Source: Microscillaceae bacterium
GTDB taxonomy: Bacteria; Bacteroidota; Bacteroidia; Cytophagales; Microscillaceae
NCBI GenBank assembly: GCA_025054775.1
Contig: JANWZA010000022.1
Coordinates: 62,001-126,000, forward strand
Direction: 5' to 3'
Length of the DNA: 64,000 nucleotides
Below are positions 54,962-63,945 of the stretch, piece by piece; the first letter of the stretch is position 1; every line of letters starts with the position of its first letter. The notes under the pieces were generated by a model. The model searched no databases. It was not told where the DNA came from and saw only the letters and a program-made list of their open reading frames with translations. The position numbers were made by a program, and so were the translations under genes.

Positions 54962-56863
54962 ATGTATAAGCAACTTGTTTGCATAGTAGCAAGTGGCGGC
55001 TGGTGGCTTGTGGCTTTGCCGTTGTATGCCCAAATGTCGGACACTTTGCCTGCAGTGCGGGTATATGGTATTCCTTTGAAGGACTATACTATTGGGGCAA
55101 AGGTGGTTCGGGTGGATAGTAGCCAATTAGCTCGCCAAAATCATAACAGCCTATCTGATTTTTTGCAACAACATTTTCCATTTGCAATTCGGCAATATGG
55201 TAACGGAATGTTGGCTACAATAGCTTTTCGTGGCACTAGTCCCAACCATACAGCGGTGCTTTGGAATGGTGTAAATATCAATTCTATTACGCTTGGACAA
55301 AGTGATTTGGCAACTATCCCATTAGTTAGCCAAGAGAATATAAGTATTCATTATGGCTCAGCGAGTACGCTCTACGGCTCAGATGCCATTGGAGGAAGTA
55401 TTTATTTGCATGGTGAGCCGCAATTTAGTTCACAAATTAGTACAATTTTGCAACAAAATGTAGGTAGTTTTGGGCAAAGCTTTAGCACATGGCAATTTCG
55501 TAAAAGTAGTTCCAAATTCTACTTTCAAACGAAAACCTATTATCAGGAGGCATTAAATAATTTTCAGTTTAGAAATTTCACCAAGCCTAATTCTCCCATA
55601 GAACGGCAAAGTAATGCCCAAATTCGGGCCTGGGGAGCAGTTCAAGAAGTTGCTTTTCAACCCGAAAGCAATCAGTACCTTTCAGCCAAACTATGGTATA
55701 ATGATTTGCATAGGCATATTCAGCCCTCTATGGCTGTGAATAATGCTACTGAAACACAAGCAGATAAAAACTTGCGATTGATGTTGGATTATGTTTTACA
55801 TAATCGTTTGGGCTTGTGGAATTACAAACTTGTGTACATTTATGACGAACTTTTTTATGACCGAAAAGACCTCACTATTAGCCAAAGATGGATAGGGCAA
55901 TTAGACTATGAAAAACGATTGGGAAGACAAATTTCGCTCAAAAGTGGGGCGAATACGCAGTACATTCAAGTAAATACACGTAACTATGCCGAGCACCGTA
56001 CCGAGCAGCGTACTGATTTTTTTATACAAACGGCATATAGACCTATGCAAAAATTAGCCTTTACCTTACACCTGCGGCAAGGACTTATCGGAAAAAAAAC
56101 TATTCCCTTAGTACCATTACTCGGTTCGGAAATTATACTTTTGAAATATGAAAAACACCAACTTCAACTTAAAAATACGGTATCTACTAGTTTTAGAGTG
56201 CCTACGCTTAATGAGCGTTTTTGGCAACCTGGAGGCAATCCTAACATTTTGCCCGAGAAGGGCTTTTGTGCGGAAGCGGGTTTGTTGTACTGGTATCAGA
56301 GGCAAAAAATGGAGATGCAAATAGAGGCTACGCATTATCAAAATTGGGTAGATAATTGGATAATGTGGCTTCCTCAGGGTAGTTTTTGGTCGCCTCTCAA
56401 TATTCAAAAAGTGCATAACCGCGGGGCAGAGCTATCGGCACGCCTGAGGCATACATGGGCAAAAGTTCACCTTGTTATGCAAGGGCAATATGCCTTTACA
56501 AGGGCAACCTACGTGTATGAAAATGAAGTTACGCGCAATTTTACCAACAATCAACTGCCTTACGTGCCTGTTCACCAAGCTACTTTTCAACAAAGTCTTG
56601 ATTTTCAAGGATATAACCTTACCTTACAAAGTACTTGGACGGATGTAAGCTACACCAGTTTAGACAATTTGCAATATATCCGTGCTTTTAACCTTTGGCA
56701 CGTACAAGCGAGTAAAGTATTTCCATTGAAACAAAATAAAATTTTTATTTCACTAAGAATAAATAATCTTTTTAATACTGACTACCAAACTTATTACTTG
56801 CGAGCAATGCCTTTACGAAATTTTATGTTAAGTATTCGCTACGAATTTACTAAAAATTTATAG
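54962..56863 (+). CDS. btuB: TonB-dependent cobalamin receptor
   Basis: A 633-residue outer-membrane receptor. Signal peptide KQLVCIVASGGWWLVALPLY then AQ, plug domain (about 30-150: LSDFLQQHFPFAIRQYG, AFRGTSPNHTAVLWNGV, GSASTLYGSDAIGGSI), then a 22-strand barrel. BtuB imports vitamin B12 with TonB energy. Identity rests on the family resemblance and strongly on the cobalamin riboswitch directly upstream plus the BtuG-like gene 32 bp downstream. The ATG at 54962 is preferred to a TTG one codon earlier. Inner-membrane B12 transporter genes are not in the window. Confidence 0.9.
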   Translation: MYKQLVCIVASGGWWLVALPLYAQMSDTLPAVRVYGIPLKDYTIGAKVVRVDSSQLARQNHNSLSDFLQQHFPFAIRQYGNGMLATIAFRGTSPNHTAVLWNGVNINSITLGQSDLATIPLVSQENISIHYGSASTLYGSDAIGGSIYLHGEPQFSSQISTILQQNVGSFGQSFSTWQFRKSSSKFYFQTKTYYQEALNNFQFRNFTKPNSPIERQSNAQIRAWGAVQEVAFQPESNQYLSAKLWYNDLHRHIQPSMAVNNATETQADKNLRLMLDYVLHNRLGLWNYKLVYIYDELFYDRKDLTISQRWIGQLDYEKRLGRQISLKSGANTQYIQVNTRNYAEHRTEQRTDFFIQTAYRPMQKLAFTLHLRQGLIGKKTIPLVPLLGSEIILLKYEKHQLQLKNTVSTSFRVPTLNERFWQPGGNPNILPEKGFCAEAGLLYWYQRQKMEMQIEATHYQNWVDNWIMWLPQGSFWSPLNIQKVHNRGAELSARLRHTWAKVHLVMQGQYAFTRATYVYENEVTRNFTNNQLPYVPVHQATFQQSLDFQGYNLTLQSTWTDVSYTSLDNLQYIRAFNLWHVQASKVFPLKQNKIFISLRINNLFNTDYQTYYLRAMPLRNFMLSIRYEFTKNL

Positions 56864-56895
56864 TTTTTATTGTTTCACTTAATTTTTTTTGTAGT

Positions 56896-57951
56896 ATGTT
56901 CAAATTTCAGTACTTACGTTTTGTTTTAGTTGCCTTTTTAGCGGTGAGCTTTTTGGCTTGTAAGCGAAATAAAGATGCTCAACCCAAAGGCAAATATGAA
57001 AATGGTTTGCTCATTATTAACGAGGGCAATTTTTCGGCTTCTAACGGAGAAGTTAGTTTTTTGAAAAAGGCAGATAATAGCCTTACAAACAACATTTTTG
57101 AGATAGAGAACGGTAGACCTTTGGCTTGCATTATTCAAGATGCGGAGGTTTACAATAACCGCATTTATTTGGTAGGTAATCGTGCCGATAAAGTTGAAAT
57201 TGTAGAAGCGGGAAGTTTCAAATCAGTAGGAAGTATTACTACTAATTTGGTTAATCCAATTAGTTTTGCTGCTGTGGGCAATAAAGGCTATATTATGAAT
57301 TGGGGTCCTTTTGACAATAATTTCAATAATCCCAATCCTTTTGTGTTGGTATTTGATTTGACTAATTTCAACGTTCTCAAAACTATTCCTTTGAGTGCGC
57401 GCCCACAAGGTTGTATAGCTTACAATAATAAGGTGTATATTGCTTTAGCTGCTAGCAACAAAATTGCTATCTTGAACCCAAGCACGGATACGATTGAAGG
57501 AGATATTATTGTAGCTAACTCACCTAATCAATTAGTGATAGACAAAAATAACAAAATTTGGGCAATTTGTAGTAGTGGGGCTTTGGTACGGTTCAATCCT
57601 GCGAATAATGGTGTAGAAGCAACTATTACAGGTGTGCAAACTTCGGGTTTTAGTGAAAAATTTGCTATCAATCCTGCTAAAGATGAGTTGTATTGGCTTG
57701 CTGCCGAGCCATTTCCTTCACGCTTGGTACGTGCTTACAAGATGAGCATTACGGCTACTTCTGCTCCAAGTTCGCCCATTGTTACACGAAATAATTTGTA
57801 TGGCATAGGTGTAAGTGCCGATAACAAATTGCTTTTGGGTGATAGCAAAGCCTTCCAAGGGGCAGGGGCTTTACTTCGCTTTGATTTGAACGGCAATTTG
57901 ATTGATGAATTTACCACAGGCATTGCTCCTAGTCAATTCTTGAACCGATAG
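56896..57951 (+). CDS. btuG: BtuG-like surface lipoprotein (DUF5074 beta-propeller)
   Basis: A 351-residue predicted lipoprotein with lipobox SFLAC (Cys22) followed by KRNKDAQ. The rest is a seven-bladed beta-propeller of the YncE/DUF5074 type, with repeated blades such as GLLIINEGNFSASNGEVSFL, NRIYLVGNRADKVEIVEA, NKVYIALAASNKIAILNP and NKLLLGDSKAFQGAGALLRF. BtuG proteins of gut Bacteroides are described as high-affinity B12-binding partners of BtuB on the cell surface. The same order (riboswitch, btuB, btuG) supports this role. Function is inferred from fold and context. Confidence 0.8.
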   Translation: MFKFQYLRFVLVAFLAVSFLACKRNKDAQPKGKYENGLLIINEGNFSASNGEVSFLKKADNSLTNNIFEIENGRPLACIIQDAEVYNNRIYLVGNRADKVEIVEAGSFKSVGSITTNLVNPISFAAVGNKGYIMNWGPFDNNFNNPNPFVLVFDLTNFNVLKTIPLSARPQGCIAYNNKVYIALAASNKIAILNPSTDTIEGDIIVANSPNQLVIDKNNKIWAICSSGALVRFNPANNGVEATITGVQTSGFSEKFAINPAKDELYWLAAEPFPSRLVRAYKMSITATSAPSSPIVTRNNLYGIGVSADNKLLLGDSKAFQGAGALLRFDLNGNLIDEFTTGIAPSQFLNR

Positions 57952-58146
57952 CTTACTAACTTACTCAAAAAAACATCAGCACAAGGGCTTACACGCTTTT
58001 GTGCCTATACTAAAATTCTTGTAATTTTTCACTTTTCCAAAATTAGGAATAACTGACTTGCAAAACTTTGTGATCCATAAAAACTTAAATCTCCCTCAGT
58101 AGAGCGTAGCTGTCAAGTCAGAAAAAACCTTATAGTAAAAATTTTT

Positions 58147-58902
58147 GGTAGTGTTTTTAATGGTGTAATAATCTTTTATGGAAGGCAAAAAGAAGTATTT
58201 TTGCAATTATGGATAAAGTAATCCAAAAATTACAACACCCTTGCTGCCTTGCTTCAAAATTAGTAAGAAAACGGCAAAAAATCCAACGGGTAACCAAACT
58301 ACAATGGTAAATCTTGCAAGAAAAACCAGTAGGTCTGCAATGCTTCTAAGTCTGAGATTAAGGAACTGATGAAACATGTGTTATTCGGTAGTAGCATCAG
58401 AGACGTCGCTAAGGTACTTTCAGTGAATATAGAGGTGTACTGCGACTGATTGTAAAGTGAGCAGAAAAAGGGCAGATAAAACCTCAAAAAAACATTACAA
58501 AAGAGTACAAATTGATAAGGTTTGGCGTTTTGTTGGAAAAAAGGAAAAGAAGAGTACGGATATGGTATGCCTATTGTGGTGAAAGTAAAGGGATTGTAGC
58601 TTTTTCTATGGGTAAGCAGGATAAAAATAGAGTTAGGGATTTACTCAACGGATAAAAAGGCATTAGTATAGATTTTTGTACTACTGATGGTTAGAAAGAT
58701 TTTGCTGATTTATTAGCTTACTTTCAAAGCTGATGGGAAAAGGGAACACTGAGGGCATAAAAGGCAGAGGATGTTAGTTTAGAAGGAGAATTAGTAGATT
58801 ATTCAGACATTATAGGACTTTTCCTAAAAACTTAACTTAATCATTAGGTATTACGTAATAGTTTGAGCTAATCTAAAAATATCATACATTTGAAACACTA
58901 CC
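58147..58902 (+). mobile_element. Decayed IS1-family insertion sequence
   Basis: A 756-bp element, close to the 768 bp of IS1. The ends are inverted: GGTAGTGTTT (58147-58156) and AAACACTACC (58893-58902), with AATG continuing the match inside. No target duplication is left in the flanks. It carries broken insA- and insB-like frames. It explains most of the gene-free stretch 57952-59026. Confidence 0.75.
58171..58840 (+). pseudogene. IS1 insA/insB transposase remnant
   Basis: The 5' part has traces of InsA: MEGKKKYFCNYG at 58179, then after frame changes MKHVLFGSSIRDVAKVLSVNI, like the InsA helix-turn-helix. The 3' part is InsB: VQIDKVWRFVGKKEKK (58503-58550), WYAYCGESKGIVAFSMGKQD in another frame, and GISIDFCTTDG followed by a TAG where IS1 has Trp (about 58693). 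The DDE Glu segment was not found. Several stops and at least one frameshift make it inactive. Confidence 0.75.
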
Positions 58903-59026
58903 ACATGGTCAGCTGATTAAAATTAAATACGCAAACGCATCCAACTTTGTATAAATCAAGGTTGGATGCATGGTAAGTTTTTCCGTGTTTTTTTAAGGAT
59001 TGTTTAATTTTTGTTACCGCTTACGG

Positions 59027-59377
59027 CTATTCCCATTTAAGCTGGTCATCTTCTCCGTTCTCACTTATGGATAAGTACTCGTTATACTCTTCGGAGCTTT
59101 CGAGTCGTTCAAGATCTATATTAGGTGTGAGGTCAGATTTGACAAACTCTATTGCCTCTTGAAGTACTTCGGTAAAACGGTCAAAGTCTTCTCTGTAAAG
59201 AAAGATCTTGTGTTTTTCGTATCCGTAAGTGCCGTCGGATCTGTATTTTTTAGTACTTTCCGTTAAGGCTATGTAATAATCCTTAGAACGTGTCGATTTA
59301 ACATCAAAAAAATACGTTCTTCTTCCTGCTTTTAATCTTCTTGAAAAGACTGCGTTTCTTTCTCTGTTATCTTCCAC
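59027..59377 (-). CDS. PUR-alpha-like protein (DUF3276)
   Basis: A 116-residue small protein of the PUR/DUF3276 family found throughout Bacteroidota, related to single-stranded DNA/RNA-binding Pur-alpha. The core is RERNAVFSRRLKAGRRTYFF, DVKSTRSKDYYIALTES and YEKHKIFLYREDFDRFTEVL, with an acidic tail. The GTG at 59377 (preceded by AGGATA) is chosen over an ATG at 59491, because a strong promoter lies at 59416-59446 between them, and family members start near this point. Role unknown; nucleic acid binding is likely. Confidence 0.85.
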   Translation of the reverse strand: MEDNRERNAVFSRRLKAGRRTYFFDVKSTRSKDYYIALTESTKKYRSDGTYGYEKHKIFLYREDFDRFTEVLQEAIEFVKSDLTPNIDLERLESSEEYNEYLSISENGEDDQLKWE

Positions 59378-59415
59378 TATCCTAAAACAAAATAAGGTTA
59401 CACATTTTACAATCG

Positions 59416-59446
59416 CAAAGGTACAGCTTTGTTTTGAATAATCCAA
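59416..59446 (-). promoter_or_regulatory. Promoter of the DUF3276 gene
   Basis: Minus strand TTG (59444-59446), 20-bp spacer and TACCTTTG (59416-59423): a full Bacteroidota consensus, about 39 bp upstream of the GTG start at 59377. Confidence 0.7.
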
Positions 59447-59602
59447 AAAAATCTGTTTTTTTTCGTTAAATTTAGAAAAATAGTTTAGCATTTATTTAAA
59501 AAAAATGCGGGAGTGTTAGATTAAAAGTGGAAGTACACAAGCTCGTTATTTCAAGAATTGGTAACATTTCAATAGACTCGTTATACAATTTTTAGAATAT
59601 TT

Positions 59603-60655
59603 CTAAAATTCAGGCGTGGGCAAACCGCCACGATTTTTGGTTTTAGTACCATGCCTTACGGCATAAGGTTCAAACAAATAAGAGAGTGTAATTTCATGAA
59701 CTCCTCCTGTATTGCCCGCAAGGTTGGAAATAGTGTGATCATAGCTATAACCAACGTGAATACCGTTGTAATGCACACCTACTAATGCAACAATGGATTC
59801 GTTATTGTAAATACCTCTTACGTATTGCTTGATAGGGATACCGCGATACCAAAGCCCTAACACTAATGACTCATAAGCAAAATAAGCCCCAATGTCTAAT
59901 TGGTCAAAATTGCCTTGTCGTTTGTAAAGGAACATAGGGGAAAGATTAGCCTCTTCTGTTTCATAATTTTGTCTATACTTTCTTCCAAAAGGGCGATGCT
60001 CGTATTTAGAAAGTGGCAACCGAACACCCCCATGCACCGAAAAACGAATAGGTAGGCGGTTTTGTCCTTGGATACGTACAATATCTTGTGAAGGTCGGTT
60101 GAGGTGATGCCCTGCAACCCCTAGCCAAAAGCGTTTGTTGTAGATTACAGTTCCAGAATTTATGTCTAGATAACTAATTTGGTCAGTAGCAAAGCGTTCT
60201 GCGGTTAAGGCGCCTGTGAGTCCGTTGTTATCGTACTGGTCTCCGAAGGTGAGTTGGCTAAAGCCTAAACTACGTATAGCGTACCCTAATTGTAGCCCAG
60301 AACGAATAGCCCACTCTTCATCTAATTTGAGCCGATAGCCATACGAGCTATGTATTTCGGTAGTTTTGAGTGCTGCTTCGCTAATTTGGGTAGTACTTAC
60401 CATAAGTCCTACGCCGCTGTTATACTCCTCAAAGTTATGGTCAAACGAAAAGACAGAGGTATTAAATACTGCTCCTATCTTAGGCCACTGTATCCTATGT
60501 AGAAGCGAAGCGCGGGAATCATCCGTACCTCCTGTAAAAGCAGGGTTAAGGTACATAGGTGTAGCATAATTTTGCGAAAGTTGTGGGTCTTGCGCCTGTA
60601 TGGTACAGCAGAAGAACCCCCAGAGAAGGAATAAAGGGAATGTAATTTTTTTCAC
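59603..60655 (-). CDS. PorP/SprF family type IX secretion-associated membrane protein
   Basis: A 350-residue outer-membrane protein with signal peptide KKITFPLFLLWGFFCCTIQAQ (GTG start). The family signature DPQLSQNYATPMYLNPAFTG follows the cleavage site, then barrel strands such as SGVGLMVSTTQIS, WAIRSGLQLGYAIRSLGF, LGVAGHHLNRPSQD and GIHVGYSYDHTISNLAG. PorP/SprF proteins assist the type IX secretion system and anchor secreted cargo or gliding adhesins. No core T9SS genes (gldK-N, porV) or a long C-terminal-domain adhesin sit beside it. The GTG at 60655 is the only reasonable start for the signal peptide. Confidence 0.92.
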   Translation of the reverse strand: MKKITFPLFLLWGFFCCTIQAQDPQLSQNYATPMYLNPAFTGGTDDSRASLLHRIQWPKIGAVFNTSVFSFDHNFEEYNSGVGLMVSTTQISEAALKTTEIHSSYGYRLKLDEEWAIRSGLQLGYAIRSLGFSQLTFGDQYDNNGLTGALTAERFATDQISYLDINSGTVIYNKRFWLGVAGHHLNRPSQDIVRIQGQNRLPIRFSVHGGVRLPLSKYEHRPFGRKYRQNYETEEANLSPMFLYKRQGNFDQLDIGAYFAYESLVLGLWYRGIPIKQYVRGIYNNESIVALVGVHYNGIHVGYSYDHTISNLAGNTGGVHEITLSYLFEPYAVRHGTKTKNRGGLPTPEF

Positions 60656-60817
60656 GTTTGTTCAGTTAAATTTAACTCAAAATGTTGTTTCCTACCTGCA
60701 AGCGTTTTACGAAGTAAATTTTACCTAACTGATTTACAGGAAATAGAAGTTAGTTTTTGGGTTGCTGTTTAGTAAATTTTATGCAAAGATAAAGAAAAAT
60801 TTTCAGCCTTTTGAAAG

Positions 60818-61240
60818 TCATCTTACAAAATCATGGGAGTCGTCCTTACATTTATCAATTTTCTTTTGGAGGCGAGTTTTCCAAAAGAAGCCGTTGCGAA
60901 AAAATAGTCGCGTATTTGCCTTAAAGTTATGCCATCGGTAGCGTAGCTTGCCTATGGGGTTTTGTTTGGCTACAATTACAAACTCTACCCCATAGTACTG
61001 CATAGCTTCCTCTGCACAACGGTTGCCCAAGAGTAAGTTTTGTGCATTACGTTTGTAAAGTTTAATATACTGAGGACGCGTGGGCGTGGCGGCATCTTTT
61101 TTGCTGCCTACAATGCTAATTGTAATAGGTTTACCTGTAGCCAAAGATTGTTCTTTAATTTGATAAAACTGTCCGAAACTGATTTGTAGTTGACAAAACA
61201 ATATACTTGTTAAACAAAACAATATTGTGCTTTTTCTCAT
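60818..61240 (-). CDS. Exported protein of unknown function
   Basis: A 140-residue protein with a signal peptide (MRKSTILFCLTSILFCQLQI, then SFGQ). The mature part is basic, with YIKLYKRNAQNLLLGNRCAEEAMQ and VEFVIVAKQNPIGKLRYRWH. Three cysteines remain after cleavage. It follows the DnaJ-domain gene by 21 bp, so they are likely cotranscribed; the ATG at 61240 replaces a TTG at 61255. I recognise no family. Role unknown. Confidence 0.6.
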   Translation of the reverse strand: MRKSTILFCLTSILFCQLQISFGQFYQIKEQSLATGKPITISIVGSKKDAATPTRPQYIKLYKRNAQNLLLGNRCAEEAMQYYGVEFVIVAKQNPIGKLRYRWHNFKANTRLFFRNGFFWKTRLQKKIDKCKDDSHDFVR

Positions 61241-61261
61241 AGTCTTACCAATCAAAAGAGT

Positions 61262-62086
61262 TTATTTTTGTGGCGTTTTATTTTGGCGTTTTTGCCACTC
61301 TTCATGCTCTTGTCTCCAACGTTTATACTCTTTTTCCCACCTTTGGTAAGCGATAAGCCATTGTGTATAATCACGTATATATTTTAGACTATCTAATTTG
61401 CGAGTTTGAGGATCGGGATTTTGCTCGTAGAATTTGAGTGGCATGATGGGCTTGTTAGGAGCAATAGGTTCTAAATCTGGTACTTTAATTTGTAAATCAG
61501 GTATTTTAGGGCTACTATCTACATTTTTCTTTACTAATTTTCTACTTTTTTCTGAATGTTTTTCATAAATTCCTATCGTTGCCTCTGGCAATATACGTTC
61601 TTTTCTCTTTTGTTCTTGGTAAGATTGAACCAAGCGAACCATAATGCTAATAATTAAGAAAATAATCACAAAGTATTGCCATTTTTCAGCTTTTTGTTGG
61701 GTATATGGGTAAATATGGTTATTTTTCTCTTGTTCTTGCTGATAATAATAACTGTTTCTAAAAAAATTTTGGTAATCAGGCTGTTGTTTAGTTTCTCTAT
61801 TTTGATTTTGGGAAGTTGTGGAGGGATGGTCGCTAGTTGAGTAGTTAGTAGTTTTAGCTGCTTGTTTTTGTTTCAGTTGCCAATCATAGATAAGGCGTTT
61901 ATTTTCGTCAGAGAGTACGCGGTAGGCTTCGTTAATTTGCTTAAATAGGTCTTCTGCTGTTTTATTTTTAGGGTTGAGGTCAGGGTGGTATTGTTTGGAT
62001 AGGGTACGATATGCCTTTTTCACCTCTTCGGTAGAGGCATTGGGCGAAATATTTAATATTTGATAATAGTTTTTCATGCTTTCCAT
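61262..62086 (-). CDS. Membrane-anchored J-domain protein
   Basis: A 274-residue protein with an N-terminal J domain (4-70): [20 protein letters not shown], the HPD motif in [11 protein letters not shown], and [17 protein letters not shown]. It then has an Asn/Gln-rich linker, one membrane helix (about 133-152, [17 protein letters not shown]) and a Pro-rich C-terminal tail ending in RQNKTPQK. It lacks the Gly/Phe and zinc domains of DnaJ, so it is a type III J protein that recruits DnaK to a membrane-associated client. The next gene, an exported protein, may be related in function. Confidence 0.88.
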   Translation of the reverse strand: MESMKNYYQILNISPNASTEEVKKAYRTLSKQYHPDLNPKNKTAEDLFKQINEAYRVLSDENKRLIYDWQLKQKQAAKTTNYSTSDHPSTTSQNQNRETKQQPDYQNFFRNSYYYQQEQEKNNHIYPYTQQKAEKWQYFVIIFLIISIMVRLVQSYQEQKRKERILPEATIGIYEKHSEKSRKLVKKNVDSSPKIPDLQIKVPDLEPIAPNKPIMPLKFYEQNPDPQTRKLDSLKYIRDYTQWLIAYQRWEKEYKRWRQEHEEWQKRQNKTPQK

Positions 62087-62158
62087 TCACGTGAGGCATA
62101 TTACGGATAAAAGCACAAAAAAATATGCCAAACTTGTTTTTAAGCAATAAAAAACTAT

Positions 62159-63394
62159 TTAATCTTGTTCTTTGGGTAGATATTGAAACATGGAAAAACG
62201 GTCAAGTTGAAAAATTTCTTGTGCTACCTCTTGTAAATCAGAGGCTTGTATTTTTTCTATTTGCTTAAAAATCTCCTCTATGGGCTCTATGTAGTCGTAG
62301 TCAATAAGGCTTTTACCCATCATGAGCATAAAATTGAGGTTACTCTCCTCACTCATAGCAAGTTGTCCTAGTAATTGTTCTTTGATGTGGTGCATTTGCC
62401 AAGAGGTAAGCGTTTTTTGGGTGAGATTTTGTAGTTCTTTCCAAATAATAGCCAAACTTTTTTCAAGATATTTCTTGTCAGTAGCAAAACTGATGCTAAA
62501 AAGACCCGTATCAAAGAAGGCTTGGTAGTTAGCTTCTACCGAATAGACGTAACCATGTTTTTCGCGCAATGCCATATTAAGCCTTGAGTTGAGACTCGCT
62601 CCGCCTAAAAAATTAGTAAGCAAAGCGAAAGGCAATCGTTCTTTAGCTTGAAAGGAATAGCTTGGCAAACCGATAACGCAATGGGCTTGTAAGGTAGGGA
62701 CTTCCTTTTGCTTCTGTTTAGGGGTGTAATGGGTAAATGGCAACCGCTGATTTTGCCTACTTTGAGCGGGAATATGGGCTAAATATTTGGTTGCCATTTT
62801 CAGCACTTTATCAAAAGGTATATTTCCTACAGAGGTGAATACGATCTTTTGTGTATCTAAATTTTCTCTAAAAAAAGCAATAAAATCCTCTCGTTGAAAT
62901 GATTGTATACTTTCGCGTGTGCCTAAAATATTATTACCTAAGGGGTGATTTTCAAATACTAAGGCATCAAACTCGTCTTGAATAGCCTCGTCAGGGCTGT
63001 CTAAATACATACTCATTTCCTCTAAAATCACTTTTCGTTCTTTCTCTAATTGGTGGGGTGGGAAGGTAGCTTCAAAGGTGACATCTGCCAAAAGTTCGAG
63101 GGCTTTTTCGTAATGTTTATCCAAAAAGGAAGCGTAGAATGCTACTTTTTCTTTGCTTGTTTCGGCATTTAGTTCGCCTCCTACGGCTTCTAAACGGTTG
63201 ATAATATGGTAGGCTTTACGTTTTTTTGTGCCTTTGAATGCCATATGCTCCCAAAAATGAGCAATACCTTGCTGGTGTGGTTGCTCGTCGCGGCTACCAA
63301 TATCTAACACAAAACCACAATGGGCTACTTTGGTATGATTTACATACTTATGGGCTATGCGAATACCATTACTGAAAGTATGTGTGTAAATCAT
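62159..63394 (-). CDS. M16 family zinc metallopeptidase
   Basis: A 411-residue insulinase-type peptidase. HFWEHMAFKGT carries the inverse motif HxxEH (His46, Glu49, His50), and a downstream Glu in KVILEEMSMYLDSPDE is the third zinc ligand. The second half has the M16 C-terminal repeat with FLGGASLNSRLNMALREKHG, typical of substrate binding. No signal peptide is visible; many Bacteroidota M16 proteins are cytoplasmic or periplasmic single-chain forms. It follows DUF5606 by 23 bp, and the J-domain gene lies 72 bp further. Confidence 0.9.
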   Translation of the reverse strand: MIYTHTFSNGIRIAHKYVNHTKVAHCGFVLDIGSRDEQPHQQGIAHFWEHMAFKGTKKRKAYHIINRLEAVGGELNAETSKEKVAFYASFLDKHYEKALELLADVTFEATFPPHQLEKERKVILEEMSMYLDSPDEAIQDEFDALVFENHPLGNNILGTRESIQSFQREDFIAFFRENLDTQKIVFTSVGNIPFDKVLKMATKYLAHIPAQSRQNQRLPFTHYTPKQKQKEVPTLQAHCVIGLPSYSFQAKERLPFALLTNFLGGASLNSRLNMALREKHGYVYSVEANYQAFFDTGLFSISFATDKKYLEKSLAIIWKELQNLTQKTLTSWQMHHIKEQLLGQLAMSEESNLNFMLMMGKSLIDYDYIEPIEEIFKQIEKIQASDLQEVAQEIFQLDRFSMFQYLPKEQD

Positions 63395-63417
63395 TGAAAC
63401 AAAGTTACAAAAGCATA

Positions 63418-63882
63418 TTAGGTATTATTTTCTTGTATATTCTCTTTTTCTCTCTTCTCGGAGTTCTCCTCTGGATTTTTGAGTAACTCAAAAGTTTGAG
63501 GAGAAAATTTTATTAAAATATTATACCAACTCACTAATTTTTTGAGGTCAGATTGATAGATTTTAGTAGTATCGGCATTAGGTAGTACTTCAAGCAAAAA
63601 TTTTGATAACTCTTCAGCAGAAGACTTGTTGTTATAGGGCAATTCCTTGCCTCCATATTTTTCAAAAATAGAGAGCAATACATTAGCTAATGGCGTAGAG
63701 CCATCTCCGTCTGTGGTGTACATAGATACTTCTTTGAGTACAGACACACGGCTGTTTGCCCCAATTGCGGTGCGGAGTTTTTTTTCGTCTATGCTTTCTA
63801 CAATTAGCCCTGTGCGTGTAGGTTTAATTACCTTAAACAAACCCGATTTACCTGAAATTGAGGCTATTACTTTCAAATCCAT
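63418..63882 (-). CDS. DUF5606 domain-containing protein
   Basis: A 154-residue protein of a Bacteroidota-restricted family. The N-terminal third (VIASISGKSGLFKVIKPTRT, GLIVESIDEKK) is an SH3-like small beta domain. Then come a helical segment with SSAEELSKFLLEVLPNAD and a charged Glu/Lys/Asn tail. It is the first gene of a unit with the M16 peptidase gene. Function unknown. A TATATTTG -7-like box at 63938-63945 is 56 bp upstream. Confidence 0.85.
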   Translation of the reverse strand: MDLKVIASISGKSGLFKVIKPTRTGLIVESIDEKKLRTAIGANSRVSVLKEVSMYTTDGDGSTPLANVLLSIFEKYGGKELPYNNKSSAEELSKFLLEVLPNADTTKIYQSDLKKLVSWYNILIKFSPQTFELLKNPEENSEKREKENIQENNT

Positions 63883-63937
63883 ACGGTTTTTGGTGGTGTT
63901 TTTTTTATTAAATGATAGTGCTTTGAAAAAAGTGGTG

Positions 63938-63945
63938 CAAATATA
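63938..63945 (-). promoter_or_regulatory. -7 box upstream of the DUF5606 gene
   Basis: TATATTTG on the minus strand fits TAnnTTTG, 56 bp upstream of the ATG at 63882. No TTG at the expected distance. Confidence 0.35.

Noticed and set aside
57952-58060. Terminator after the btuG-like gene from GCACAA and TTGTGC
   Set aside because: The stem is about 6-7 bp with a large loop and a weak U-tract; not convincing without a folding calculation.
58299-58840. Small genes inside the IS1 remnant
   Set aside because: The short frames are fragments of a broken transposase or lie on the opposite strand with no codon pattern or family resemblance.
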